Origin: an uncultured Oscillospiraceae bacterium | GTDB lineage: Bacteria; Bacillota; Clostridia; Oscillospirales; Oscillospiraceae | Length of the DNA: 11,027 nt | Assembly: GCA_910587205.1 (NCBI GenBank) | Contig: CAJULZ010000094.1 | Span: forward strand, 1-11,027 | Reading direction: 5' to 3' | Part shown: positions 1 to 5,833 of the stretch, piece after piece | Position numbering within the stretch: the first letter of the stretch is position 1 | Layout: every line of letters begins with the position of its first letter | The notes under the pieces: generated by a model | Seen by the model: only the letters and a program-made list of their open reading frames with translations | Told to the model about the DNA's origin: nothing | Database searches by the model: none | Translations under genes and position numbers: made by a program

Positions 1-774
1 CCCAAACACCCGGGCAGTTTGGAACAGCTCCGGCTCCACCTCCTCCTTGCCGCTCAGATCCGCCCCGATGCAGCTCAGGTGGGTGCCGGGGCGAACCCAG
101 TCCGCCTTGAGGTAGGGCTCATAGGCCGGGGTGGCGGTGAAGATGATGTCCGCCTGCCGCGCGCCCGCCTCCAACCCTATGGGCAGGATGCCTGCCTGAC
201 GGCTGATGCCGCCCGCCTTCAGCAGCCCGTCCACCCTTTCCGTGATGGAGGGGCACAACTTTTCCCCGTTTTCGGGGAACTTGGGGTCGGTGAGCAGTAC
301 CTTCTCCAGCCCCGGCAGGGCAGTGAGCGCGGCCGCGGCCAGGTAGGGCGACAGCCCGCCGCAGCCCGCGATGAGCAGGGTCTTGGAATCAGGGCGGGCC
401 AGGTACTTTGCCCCAATGGCCGCCGCGGCCCCGGTGCGGTATCGGGTGACGGGCCCTGCGTTCAAAACCGCCTTTGGTATGCCGGTGGCCAGATCGAACA
501 GCAGGGAGGTGCCGAACAGGTCGGGCAGGCCCTTGCCGGGGTTGGCCTCGAACCAGGACAGTACCTTCAGCCCGTACACGCCCACCCCGCCCAGGTGGCC
601 GGACTTGATATCCAGGTCGGCGTGACCGGAGTCAAACTCGTGGAACACCATGGGCCACGCAGCCCCCTGGCCGCTGTGCTTTTCCAGGTAGGCCCGCTCT
701 ACTGCCTCAATGGCCATGGGGATGGTGAACAGCCGCTCCACATCAGCAGCGGACAGAATTTTGACGGTAGACAT
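1..774 (-). CDS. Ornithine cyclodeaminase / mu-crystallin family protein (partial, C-terminus outside window)
   Basis: NAD(P)-dependent enzyme of the ornithine cyclodeaminase/ketimine reductase/alanine dehydrogenase-like family, presumably cytosolic. The 258 residues visible start at the ATG at 774, preceded by GAAGGAGG (783-790); the gene continues beyond base 1. Family signatures are in order: GLKVLSWFEANPGKGLPD at about 68-85 with Lys70, TRYRTGAAAA at 110-119 with Arg113, a Rossmann glycine motif GCGGLS at 137-142, and GADLSGKEE around Asp239. By family analogy Lys70 and Arg113 hold the substrate carboxylate and Asp239 is the catalytic acid. The Rossmann loop reads GCGGLS in place of the more common GxGxQA form. 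It follows the aminotransferase gene by 18 bp and is probably co-transcribed with it. True ornithine cyclodeaminase, imine reductase or amino acid dehydrogenase activity cannot be told apart here; family assignment is firm, substrate is not. Confidence 0.9.
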   Translation of the reverse strand, partial: MSTVKILSAADVERLFTIPMAIEAVERAYLEKHSGQGAAWPMVFHEFDSGHADLDIKSGHLGGVGVYGLKVLSWFEANPGKGLPDLFGTSLLFDLATGIPKAVLNAGPVTRYRTGAAAAIGAKYLARPDSKTLLIAGCGGLSPYLAAAALTALPGLEKVLLTDPKFPENGEKLCPSITERVDGLLKAGGISRQAGILPIGLEAGARQADIIFTATPAYEPYLKADWVRPGTHLSCIGADLSGKEEVEPELFQTARVFG

Positions 775-792
775 GACAATTACCTCCTTCTC

Positions 793-1917
793 TTACTCCA
801 GCGTCCGCAAAAAGGCGCTGAACGCGGCCAAGCCATCCTTCAAAACCTGGGTGTCGCTGGCGTAGCCGATGCGCACGCTGCGGGGCTGTTCGAAGCAGTC
901 GCCGGGGGTGACGAAGGCCCCGGTCTCGTGGTACATCCGCTTGCAGAATTCATAGGACGGCACGTCGTAATCGTAATAGACCAGCGCCGTGGTGCCGGCC
1001 TGGGGCTTGGTGTACGTGAGCCGGGGCTCCGACTTCACCCAGGCGTCCAGAATGGCCAGATTTCCCCGGACGATGGTCCGGTTGCGTTCCAGCAGCTTAT
1101 CGCTGTGGTTCAGTGCCACTACGGCCACCGCCTCGTCAAACATACCGCAGCTGATGAGGTCATAGTCCCGGTGGGACAAGCAGGCCTTCACCACGGCCAT
1201 ATCGCGGGTGGCGATCCAGCCCAGCCGCAGGCCAGCCAGGGAGAACACCTTGGACATGCTGCTCACCGAAATGCCCTTTTCATAGAGATCCGCGATGGAG
1301 TCGCACCACTGGTCGGTCTGGGTCAGGTGGCGGTAGACCTCGTCGCACAGGACATAGGCCCCCACCCCTCTGGCGATCTCCACGACCTGCTGAAGCAATT
1401 CGGTGGACATCAGCGCCCCGGTGGGGTTGTTAGGGTTATTGATGCAGATCATCTTGGTGTCCGGCGTCATCAGCCGGCGCAGTTCATCCAGGTCGGGCAG
1501 ATAGTCGTTTTCCTGGCGCAGATGCAGGAGCTGTACGTCCGCCCCGAAGGACTCCGGGATGGAGTAGAGCTGTTGGTAGGTGGGCATGATGCTGACCACC
1601 CGATCGCCGGGCTCCAGCAGGGAATAGAACACATGGTGGTTGGCCCCCGCCGCCCCGTGAGTTGTGACGACGTGTTCCGAGGAGAGAGTTTTGTAGAGCT
1701 TGCAGATGCCTTTCTTAAAAGGGGGGGCCCCAAAAATGGCGCCGTAGGTCAGGCGGCGGGCGCTGAACTCGTCCCAAAAGGCGGTTTTGTCCTGGCCTGT
1801 CAGCTCAAACAACTCGTCCAGGGACACGGAGTCCACGCAGGTCTCGGCGATGTTGAACCGCGCCCCGTCCTCGTACTCGTTCATCCATTCCTCCACGGCA
1901 AAAGGTTTGATTTTCAT
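793..1917 (-). CDS. PLP-dependent aminotransferase, class I/II (fold type I)
   Basis: Complete 374-residue aspartate-aminotransferase-fold enzyme. Visible motifs: PTYQQLY at 112-118 (cofactor pocket), NNPNNPTG at 160-167 with Asn164, CDEVYR at 191-196 with Asp192 and Tyr195, SMSKVFSLAGLRLGW at 220-234 with the Schiff-base lysine Lys223, and SVRIGYA at 347-353 with Arg349, the expected alpha-carboxylate-binding arginine. All catalytic positions are present, so it should be active. Length is slightly below the usual 390-400 residues because the N-terminal arm is short. Start ATG at 1917 has AAGGAGG just upstream. It is first in an operon with the ornithine-cyclodeaminase-like gene, which suggests one supplies a keto or imino acid to the other. 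The general look recalls the capreomycidine-synthase/VioD-like branch, but that is only an impression; substrate is unknown. Confidence 0.92.
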   Translation of the reverse strand: MKIKPFAVEEWMNEYEDGARFNIAETCVDSVSLDELFELTGQDKTAFWDEFSARRLTYGAIFGAPPFKKGICKLYKTLSSEHVVTTHGAAGANHHVFYSLLEPGDRVVSIMPTYQQLYSIPESFGADVQLLHLRQENDYLPDLDELRRLMTPDTKMICINNPNNPTGALMSTELLQQVVEIARGVGAYVLCDEVYRHLTQTDQWCDSIADLYEKGISVSSMSKVFSLAGLRLGWIATRDMAVVKACLSHRDYDLISCGMFDEAVAVVALNHSDKLLERNRTIVRGNLAILDAWVKSEPRLTYTKPQAGTTALVYYDYDVPSYEFCKRMYHETGAFVTPGDCFEQPRSVRIGYASDTQVLKDGLAAFSAFLRTLE

Positions 1918-1954
1918 GAAAACTCCTCCTTGTTTTCCACACCGCGGAAAAAAT

Positions 1955-2064
1955 AAGCACCTAATCCACAGCCTTATGACGATCCGGAGATCGTATTACC
2001 TACGGCTGAGATCAGATGCCTTCAACCCCCCACCCGGTGGTGGAGGAAGCGGTATTGGATTGTT
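1955..2064 (-). promoter_or_regulatory. Candidate structured 5' leader of the aminotransferase operon
   Basis: The transcript from the promoter at 2071-2099 would carry about 147 nt before the aminotransferase ATG. Reading the minus strand, three helices can be drawn: a closing helix AATCC (2061-2057) with GGATT (1967-1963); a GC-rich hairpin CCTCCACC (2046-2039) with GGTGGGGG (2034-2027), loop ACCG; and a two-part hairpin CAGCC (2008-2004) with GGCTG (1973-1969) enclosing ACGATC (1994-1989) with GATCGT (1984-1979). A run of six U follows (1953-1948 region), then a short TTTTCC/GGAAAA inverted repeat next to the ribosome binding site. This could be a three-way-junction regulatory RNA. I do not recognise it as T-box, TPP, SAM, purine or lysine riboswitch. 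Pairings were found by eye and not energy-scored. Confidence 0.35.
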
Positions 2065-2070
2065 GCTTTA

Positions 2071-2099
2071 TGTATACCACGAATCGGCGGCGGTGTCAA
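2071..2099 (-). promoter_or_regulatory. Sigma-A promoter of the aminotransferase operon
   Basis: On the minus strand a perfect -35 box TTGACA (2099-2094) is followed after 17 nt by TATACA (2076-2071), which matches four of six -10 positions. Transcription would begin near 2064. It is back-to-back with the V4R-gene promoter: 39 bp separate the two -35 boxes. Confidence 0.7.
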
Positions 2100-2138
2100 G
2101 GCCTGTTTTTGACGCGAATAGATCAGCCAAGAAGCATA

Positions 2139-2167
2139 TTGAACTTTGCCGGAAACCATGATACAAT
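2139..2167 (+). promoter_or_regulatory. Sigma-A promoter of the V4R-GGDEF operon
   Basis: TTGAAC (2139-2144), a 17-nt spacer and TACAAT (2162-2167) give a good housekeeping promoter. Transcription would start near 2174, leaving a leader of about 58 nt. That leader contains a short inverted repeat TACCGG...CCGGTA of unclear meaning. Confidence 0.75.
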
Positions 2168-2231
2168 ATTTATGCATACCGGCTTTACCTCGTGAGAACC
2201 CGGTAAGTAGTTGCAAAATGAGGGGTTTTTC

Positions 2232-2783
2232 ATGAAACATAACGAATTTTTACCAATGGATGAGAATCTAAACCTGCCCAAATACATTGAATTTCGAGAA
2301 CACGGGCGGGAGAACCTGGGTGCGGACGTGCCGGTGGAGGTATACCGCCTTCTGGAATATTCTTTCCGGGAGGAATTGGCCGGGCGGTTTGGAAAAGAAA
2401 CGCAGATTGAGATTTTCCGGAGCGCGGGGTACCGGGCGGGGATTTTTTTTGCCCAGCATTATCTGGATCTTACTCTGGGGCACTTCGACTTCATTGCCCA
2501 GCTCCAGCGGAGGTTGGAGGAGTTGCGGATCGGGGTGCTCCGGGTGGAGGAGACGGAGGAGGATACCGGGAAAATGGTGCTCACCATTGCGGAGGACGCG
2601 GACTGTTCCGGCCTGCCTGCCCTGGGGGAGACGGTGTGCAACTACGACGAGGGGTTTTTAGCCGGGATCCTCACTGCCTACACCCAGAAACCGTATACGG
2701 CAGTAGAAGTGGACTGCTGGGCCACCGGGGATCGGGTGTGCCGTTTCCGAGCGGAAATACAACAAACAGGAAAGGGTAAGTGA
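2232..2783 (+). CDS. V4R (4-vinyl reductase) domain protein
   Basis: Soluble protein of 183 residues with no signal peptide or membrane segment. The C-terminal two thirds match the V4R domain, a predicted small-ligand-binding domain related to the haem-NO-binding fold and seen in BchJ and XylR-type regulators. The domain's cysteine pattern is present: Cys125, Cys136 (VCNYDEGFLAGIL), Cys162 and Cys170 (EVDCWATGDRVCRF). These could bind metal or a cofactor, which is inference. The ATG at 2232 is chosen because GAGGGG sits 6-7 nt upstream; an in-frame TTG at 2211 lacks a ribosome binding site. The gene is followed after 4 bp by the GGDEF-type gene, so the two are probably translationally coupled, with V4R as sensor input. 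A run of eight T at 2443-2450 inside the gene is a possible slippage site. Confidence 0.85.
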   Translation: MKHNEFLPMDENLNLPKYIEFREHGRENLGADVPVEVYRLLEYSFREELAGRFGKETQIEIFRSAGYRAGIFFAQHYLDLTLGHFDFIAQLQRRLEELRIGVLRVEETEEDTGKMVLTIAEDADCSGLPALGETVCNYDEGFLAGILTAYTQKPYTAVEVDCWATGDRVCRFRAEIQQTGKGK

Positions 2784-2787
2784 CCGA

Positions 2788-4149
2788 ATGGAGCGGGAAG
2801 TCAATGAAATGAGCCTGCCGGAACAGGAACCGGCGGCAAATGCCCAATGGGAGGGGGAGCCCCAAGGGGCTCAGACTCTGACCGTGGAGGAGAGCTGCGG
2901 CAGGCTGTGTCAATACTTACAGGATATTCTGCGGGATGCGGATGGGGCCCAGTTGGACGTGGATCGGCTCAGCGAACCCTGCCGGGAACTGGGGCGGGAA
3001 CTGTCGGCGTTCCGGGATCTGGCGGTGGAGTTGATCTCCTATTCCACGGGGCTGTCCAAGGGCGAATTGTCCCAAGCCCTGCCGGACAGCGGGAGCTGCC
3101 TATACAGCGGGCTGAAGAACCTCCATGCGAACCTGAAGCACCTCACTTGGCAGGCCAAGCAGGTTACCAAGGGGGATTATGCCCAGCATGTGGCCCACCT
3201 GGGGGAATTTTCCGAAGTCTTCAACGAGATGACCCGGCAGTTGAGTGAGCGGAGGATTCAGCTCAAGGAGGAAATCTGCCGCGCCCAGCGCAGGGCGGAG
3301 ATCATCAACAGCTACACCGAAATGCTGGTGGAGCTGCTGGACCAGCGGGACGAGTGGCTGCTGGTGGTGGACCAGGCCAGCCGGGAGATTGTCCACTGCA
3401 ACAAGGGCCACCGGGACGGCGAGGGAAACACCGCCTATTGCGAAAAGTGCCGCCATCGCCTGCCGATCCAGCACAAGCTGTTAGAGTGGGAAAAGACGGA
3501 ACGGTATCAGGTGTGGGAGGTGGAGGAGGAGGACAAGGCTGGATGCTATCGCATCATTTCTTTCCCCATTGAGTGGAAAGAGCGGCCCTCCTGCGTCCAC
3601 ATTGTCATGGACATCACGGCCGAAAAGATGAATGCCCGCCACCTCAGTGACGAGATCTACCAGGATGCGGACACCGGCGTGCGCAACCGCCAATTCCTGG
3701 ATGAGTTTATGGGCCAGGTGCTTCGGGAGCAGCAGGACATCACCCTGTGCTACCTGGATCTGGAAGGCGTAGCGGACATCAACACCTCCTATGGACAGAA
3801 GGCGGGGGACGCCTATATCCAAAATTTTGTGGAAATTGTCCGGAAGAACTTTCGCAGCGGCGATACTTTTGCCCGCATCCAAGACGACAAGTTCTGTCTG
3901 ATGCTTACGGGTAACGTGAAGCACTTGATCGAGCGGAAGATGGACGAAATCCGCACCGTGTTCCAGCGAGACGATGACCGGGTATTCAGCCACCGGTGCA
4001 ATTTCAGATACGGCATTGTAGAGGTGGAGGGAGCATCCAATACGTTGTCCCTCGACGAGCTGCTGGAGCAGGCGAAAACTACGGTCATGCGGCAGAAACG
4101 CAAGCAGCAAAGGGAAAAGCGCGGTCTGATAGACTTTGATAACTGGTAA
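2788..4149 (+). CDS. Soluble HAMP-PAS-degenerate GGDEF protein
   Basis: Protein of 453 residues without membrane helices. From N to C: an acidic, variable part (1-100); a HAMP-like segment at about 110-155 with GDYAQHVAHLGEFSEVFNEM; a helical linker (155-185); a PAS-like domain (about 186-280) carrying Cys204 and a C218-x-x-C221 pair; a GGDEF-family domain (about 284-435) and a basic tail. The signature that should read GGDEF or GGEEF is QDDKF (365-369), so both glycines and the catalytic Glu/Asp are replaced and cyclase activity is unlikely. The inhibitory-site motif RxxD is kept as RSGD (356-359) at the normal spacing, compatible with binding c-di-GMP. A further ATG at 2809 is possible; 2788 was kept because it lies 4 bp after the V4R stop. 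Probably the output or receptor partner of the V4R protein. Confidence 0.85.
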   Translation: MEREVNEMSLPEQEPAANAQWEGEPQGAQTLTVEESCGRLCQYLQDILRDADGAQLDVDRLSEPCRELGRELSAFRDLAVELISYSTGLSKGELSQALPDSGSCLYSGLKNLHANLKHLTWQAKQVTKGDYAQHVAHLGEFSEVFNEMTRQLSERRIQLKEEICRAQRRAEIINSYTEMLVELLDQRDEWLLVVDQASREIVHCNKGHRDGEGNTAYCEKCRHRLPIQHKLLEWEKTERYQVWEVEEEDKAGCYRIISFPIEWKERPSCVHIVMDITAEKMNARHLSDEIYQDADTGVRNRQFLDEFMGQVLREQQDITLCYLDLEGVADINTSYGQKAGDAYIQNFVEIVRKNFRSGDTFARIQDDKFCLMLTGNVKHLIERKMDEIRTVFQRDDDRVFSHRCNFRYGIVEVEGASNTLSLDELLEQAKTTVMRQKRKQQREKRGLIDFDNW

Positions 4150-4339
4150 GTAAAATGAGCAGCCCTGCTTAATTGGGCCATGCTGATCTCAGCTGCTCCA
4201 TTTGATTTATGCGCAAATCTTCTCAGCAATATCGCCTCAGAACAGCGGGCCAATGTACGGTTCGTTATCCGGCCCCGGTCCCAATGCCCTTGCGGGGAAT
4301 GATGTAATCGTCCCCAAATTTTCAAAATAGCAGCATGGA
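4150..4339. other. Long untranslated 3' region with a bulged stem-loop
   Basis: No convincing gene lies between the GGDEF gene and its terminator. The clearest structure is an inverted repeat GAGCAGC (4157-4163) with GCTGCTC (4192-4198), extended by AAAT/ATTT past a single bulged C, giving about 11 pairs around a 28-nt loop. It has no U-tract. It might protect the mRNA 3' end or be chance. The stretch 4260-4330 has short open frames on both strands without ribosome binding sites. Confidence 0.35.
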
Positions 4340-4380
4340 AGTCCCGGGACTGCGCTTGCCGGCGCGGTCCCGGGGCTTTT
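4340..4380 (+). terminator. Rho-independent terminator after the V4R-GGDEF operon
   Basis: A 16-bp, very GC-rich stem (4340-4355 with 4362-4377) has two G-U wobbles, loop TTGCCG and ends in TTTT. It lies about 190 bp past the GGDEF stop, so the operon would have an unusually long 3' untranslated region. Confidence 0.85.
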
Positions 4381-4381
4381 C

Positions 4382-4487
4382 TCGCCGGTCAAAGGGGGGG
4401 TGGCGGCCGTCTTCTGCCGCGCGCTCCTGTATCCACGGGGAACGCCACAGAAGCGCCATTTAGCATGCATATCTTTTGCGAAAATCA
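4382..4487. other. Intergenic stretch between terminator and GIY-YIG promoter
   Basis: About 105 bp with a G7 run near 4395 and no open frame, repeat or recognised site. GC falls towards its right end, ahead of the AT-richer GIY-YIG gene. I see nothing definite in it. Confidence 0.5.
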
Positions 4488-4516
4488 GTGACAACAAGCG
4501 GTTTAGGTAGTATAAT
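4488..4516 (+). promoter_or_regulatory. Sigma-A promoter of the GIY-YIG gene
   Basis: GTGACA (4488-4493, five of six to consensus), exactly 17 nt, then a perfect TATAAT (4511-4516). The transcript would start near 4523 and have a leader of about 30 nt. With upstream and downstream terminators this gene forms its own transcription unit. Confidence 0.85.
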
Positions 4517-4538
4517 GGCGCTATAAATATATATGGAT

Positions 4539-4545
4539 AAGGTGG
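4539..4545 (+). promoter_or_regulatory. Ribosome binding site fixing the GIY-YIG start
   Basis: AAGGTGG lies 7 nt before the ATG at 4553. An in-frame GTG at 4547 would sit almost on top of it, so ATG 4553 is preferred. Confidence 0.7.
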
Positions 4546-4552
4546 GGTGGCG

Positions 4553-5404
4553 ATGGGCCGCTTAATAAGGACTTTTCTGGCGAACGACAATCCGGACGGA
4601 TTGAAAACGGTTGAAATCTCTAATATGACAATTAAAGCCACTATTTTTCCGCGCCCATTTTTGAAAGATTTCTTGCTGCGCGAGGAGTCAAAGCGGCCTG
4701 GCGTCTACATCATATATGGGAAACTGATCGATGAAAACCTCAGACCTAAGCTGTATATTGGCGAAGGAGACCCGGTGTCTGAGCGGATTAAAAGCCACGG
4801 CATAAACAAAGATTTTTGGACGGACGCGTTTGTGTTTACCTCAAAAGATGAGTACCTGACAAAAACGCAGATCAGGTATTTGGAGTCCAAATTGATAGAT
4901 TCCGCGAAGGAGGCAAAGCGGGTCTCTTTGGAAAATGTGAATACTTCATCGCTGCCCACGATTTCAGAGGTAGATGAAGCGGAGGTGCAGCAGTTTCTGG
5001 AGGCTATCCAGCTGATCATCCATGTGCTGAATTTCCCATTTTTTGAACCGCTGTCCCACCAGTCCGAACCTCCTCGGGACGACGAGGTCATTTATGAGTA
5101 TAAAGTGAAAAGTTACCTTGGCAGGATGGCGATTAGAAATGGGAAATACGTCCTGTTGGCGGGTTCTACCGCTTCAAAGAATTTTGTCAATTCGGCCAGC
5201 CAGAGCATAAAACGGTTCCGGGCTTCCTTTGAGCAAGACGGGGCGCTGGTAGACAGCGGCAGGGAGGGGGAGCTGGTCGCGGTGAGGGACATTCCGTGCG
5301 ACAGCCCGAGCAGCGCTGCGGTCATAGTCTGCGGCGGAAGCGCGGCAGGCCCTATTAAGTGGAAATACAACGGAAAAACGCTGAAGGAATGGGAAAAAAT
5401 GTAG
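4553..5404 (+). CDS. GIY-YIG nuclease family protein with C-terminal DUF4357
   Basis: Protein of 283 residues, probably cytosolic. GIY-YIG elements are complete: GVYIIYG at 50-56 (Tyr52), LYIGEGD at 67-73 (Tyr68), ERIKSH at 77-82 (Arg78) and YLESKLI at 109-115 (Glu111, the expected metal ligand). The Tyr68-to-Arg78 spacing equals that in I-TevI-type domains, so DNA-cleaving activity is plausible. A linker region (about 125-180) follows, then DUF4357 at about 184-280 with RMAIRNGKYVLLAGSTAS and DIPCDSPSSAAVIVCGGSAAG. DUF4357 has no settled function known to me; it occurs with nucleases and restriction-type proteins. No methyltransferase or other restriction partner is nearby. GC content and AAA/ATT codon use are more AT-rich than in neighbouring genes, suggesting recent acquisition. 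A role in phage or plasmid defence is inference. Confidence 0.9.
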   Translation: MGRLIRTFLANDNPDGLKTVEISNMTIKATIFPRPFLKDFLLREESKRPGVYIIYGKLIDENLRPKLYIGEGDPVSERIKSHGINKDFWTDAFVFTSKDEYLTKTQIRYLESKLIDSAKEAKRVSLENVNTSSLPTISEVDEAEVQQFLEAIQLIIHVLNFPFFEPLSHQSEPPRDDEVIYEYKVKSYLGRMAIRNGKYVLLAGSTASKNFVNSASQSIKRFRASFEQDGALVDSGREGELVAVRDIPCDSPSSAAVIVCGGSAAGPIKWKYNGKTLKEWEKM

Positions 5405-5426
5405 TTTCCTGCGGCGCTCTGTTCAG

Positions 5427-5455
5427 CGGCAGGCCCATTGGGGCCCGCCGTTTTT
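5427..5455 (+). terminator. Rho-independent terminator after the GIY-YIG gene
   Basis: Stem CGGCAGGCCC with GGGCCCGCCG (one A-C mismatch), loop ATTG, followed by TTTTT, 23 bp past the stop codon. Confidence 0.85.
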
Positions 5456-5464
5456 CAGCAGACG

Positions 5465-5504
5465 GAATCCGCTGAGTTCGATGAGAAATCAGAGGATTCT
5501 TTTT
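5465..5504 (+). terminator. Second terminator-like hairpin
   Basis: GAATCC (5465-5470) pairs with GGATTC (5494-5499), and CTGA (5472-5475) with TCAG (5489-5492) across a G-A mismatch; loop of 13 nt; then TTTTT. Weaker than the preceding hairpin; it may act as a backup or be a relic of another gene's end. Confidence 0.55.
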
Positions 5505-5720
5505 CCAGCTTCTGCAGGGAGCACTTGGGTGCGCGGCGGCGGACACCGTCTGCGGTCAGGTCAAGGTATGCCAACAGATCGGCTGCTGTTCCGCTGCGGA
5601 GACGACGATTTAGGGCCGCTGGGCTGGCGAGCCGCGGCGCGCTTGTGGGGCGTGCAAACTAAAGAAGGTGGAATCGGTATCTTTCTCCTGTCAGATGCGG
5701 CCAAAAGAGTAGAATAATAC
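5505..5720. other. GC-rich intergenic stretch without a supported gene
   Basis: Together with its flanks (5405-5833) this is more than 400 bp without a convincing gene. Two overlapping plus-strand frames stay open here (5438-5662 and 5481-5717), as is common in GC-rich DNA. The second contains an internal ATG at 5568 with AGGT nearby and a possible 49-residue product ending just before the fapA promoter. I do not recognise the product, and the ribosome binding site is weak. It may be a gene relic. Confidence 0.4.
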
Positions 5721-5749
5721 TTGAAAGTTTTCCATAAGAATGATATCAT
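5721..5749 (+). promoter_or_regulatory. Sigma-A promoter of the fapA-like gene
   Basis: TTGAAA (5721-5726), 17 nt, TATCAT (5744-5749). The transcript would begin near 5756, giving a leader of about 78 nt. This rules out the longer open frame from GTG 5750, which would start inside the promoter. Confidence 0.75.
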
Positions 5750-5822
5750 GTGAACGGTTATATTGGAGTACGCTGTTATATATGCAGGAAACGGATAGTA
5801 ATCATAGTGTTCAAGAAAAGGC

Positions 5823-5827
5823 AGGAG
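5823..5827 (+). promoter_or_regulatory. Ribosome binding site fixing the fapA-like start
   Basis: AGGAG directly touches an ATG at 5828 but lies 6 nt before the in-frame ATG at 5834, so translation should begin at 5834. Confidence 0.65.
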
Positions 5828-5833
5828 ATGAAA

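Noticed and set aside
19..1956. A 645-codon open frame on the plus strand
   Set aside because: It is the antisense shadow of the cyclodeaminase-like and aminotransferase genes, whose motifs are unmistakable on the minus strand; no ribosome binding site or recognisable domain.
1942..2064. T-box or TPP riboswitch in the aminotransferase leader
   Set aside because: The leader has CTGATC reminiscent of the TPP core but lacks the CTGAGA partner, and there is no T-box AGGGTGG-ACCGCG motif with terminator.
2211..2231. TTG start extending the V4R protein by seven residues
   Set aside because: No ribosome binding site at the right distance; the ATG at 2232 has GAGGGG 6 nt upstream.
2443..2450. Run of eight T inside the V4R gene as a phase-variation site
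   Set aside because: The frame is intact and one T8 tract alone is weak evidence for phase variation.
4185..4330. Short plus-strand frame ending in ...GNDVIVPKFSK, possibly a gene relic
   Set aside because: No ribosome binding site, only about 23 codons from its ATG, no recognisable homology.
5750..5833. N-terminal extension of the FapA-like protein from GTG 5750
   Set aside because: It would begin at the end of the -10 box and before the predicted transcript start; AGGAG points to ATG 5834.
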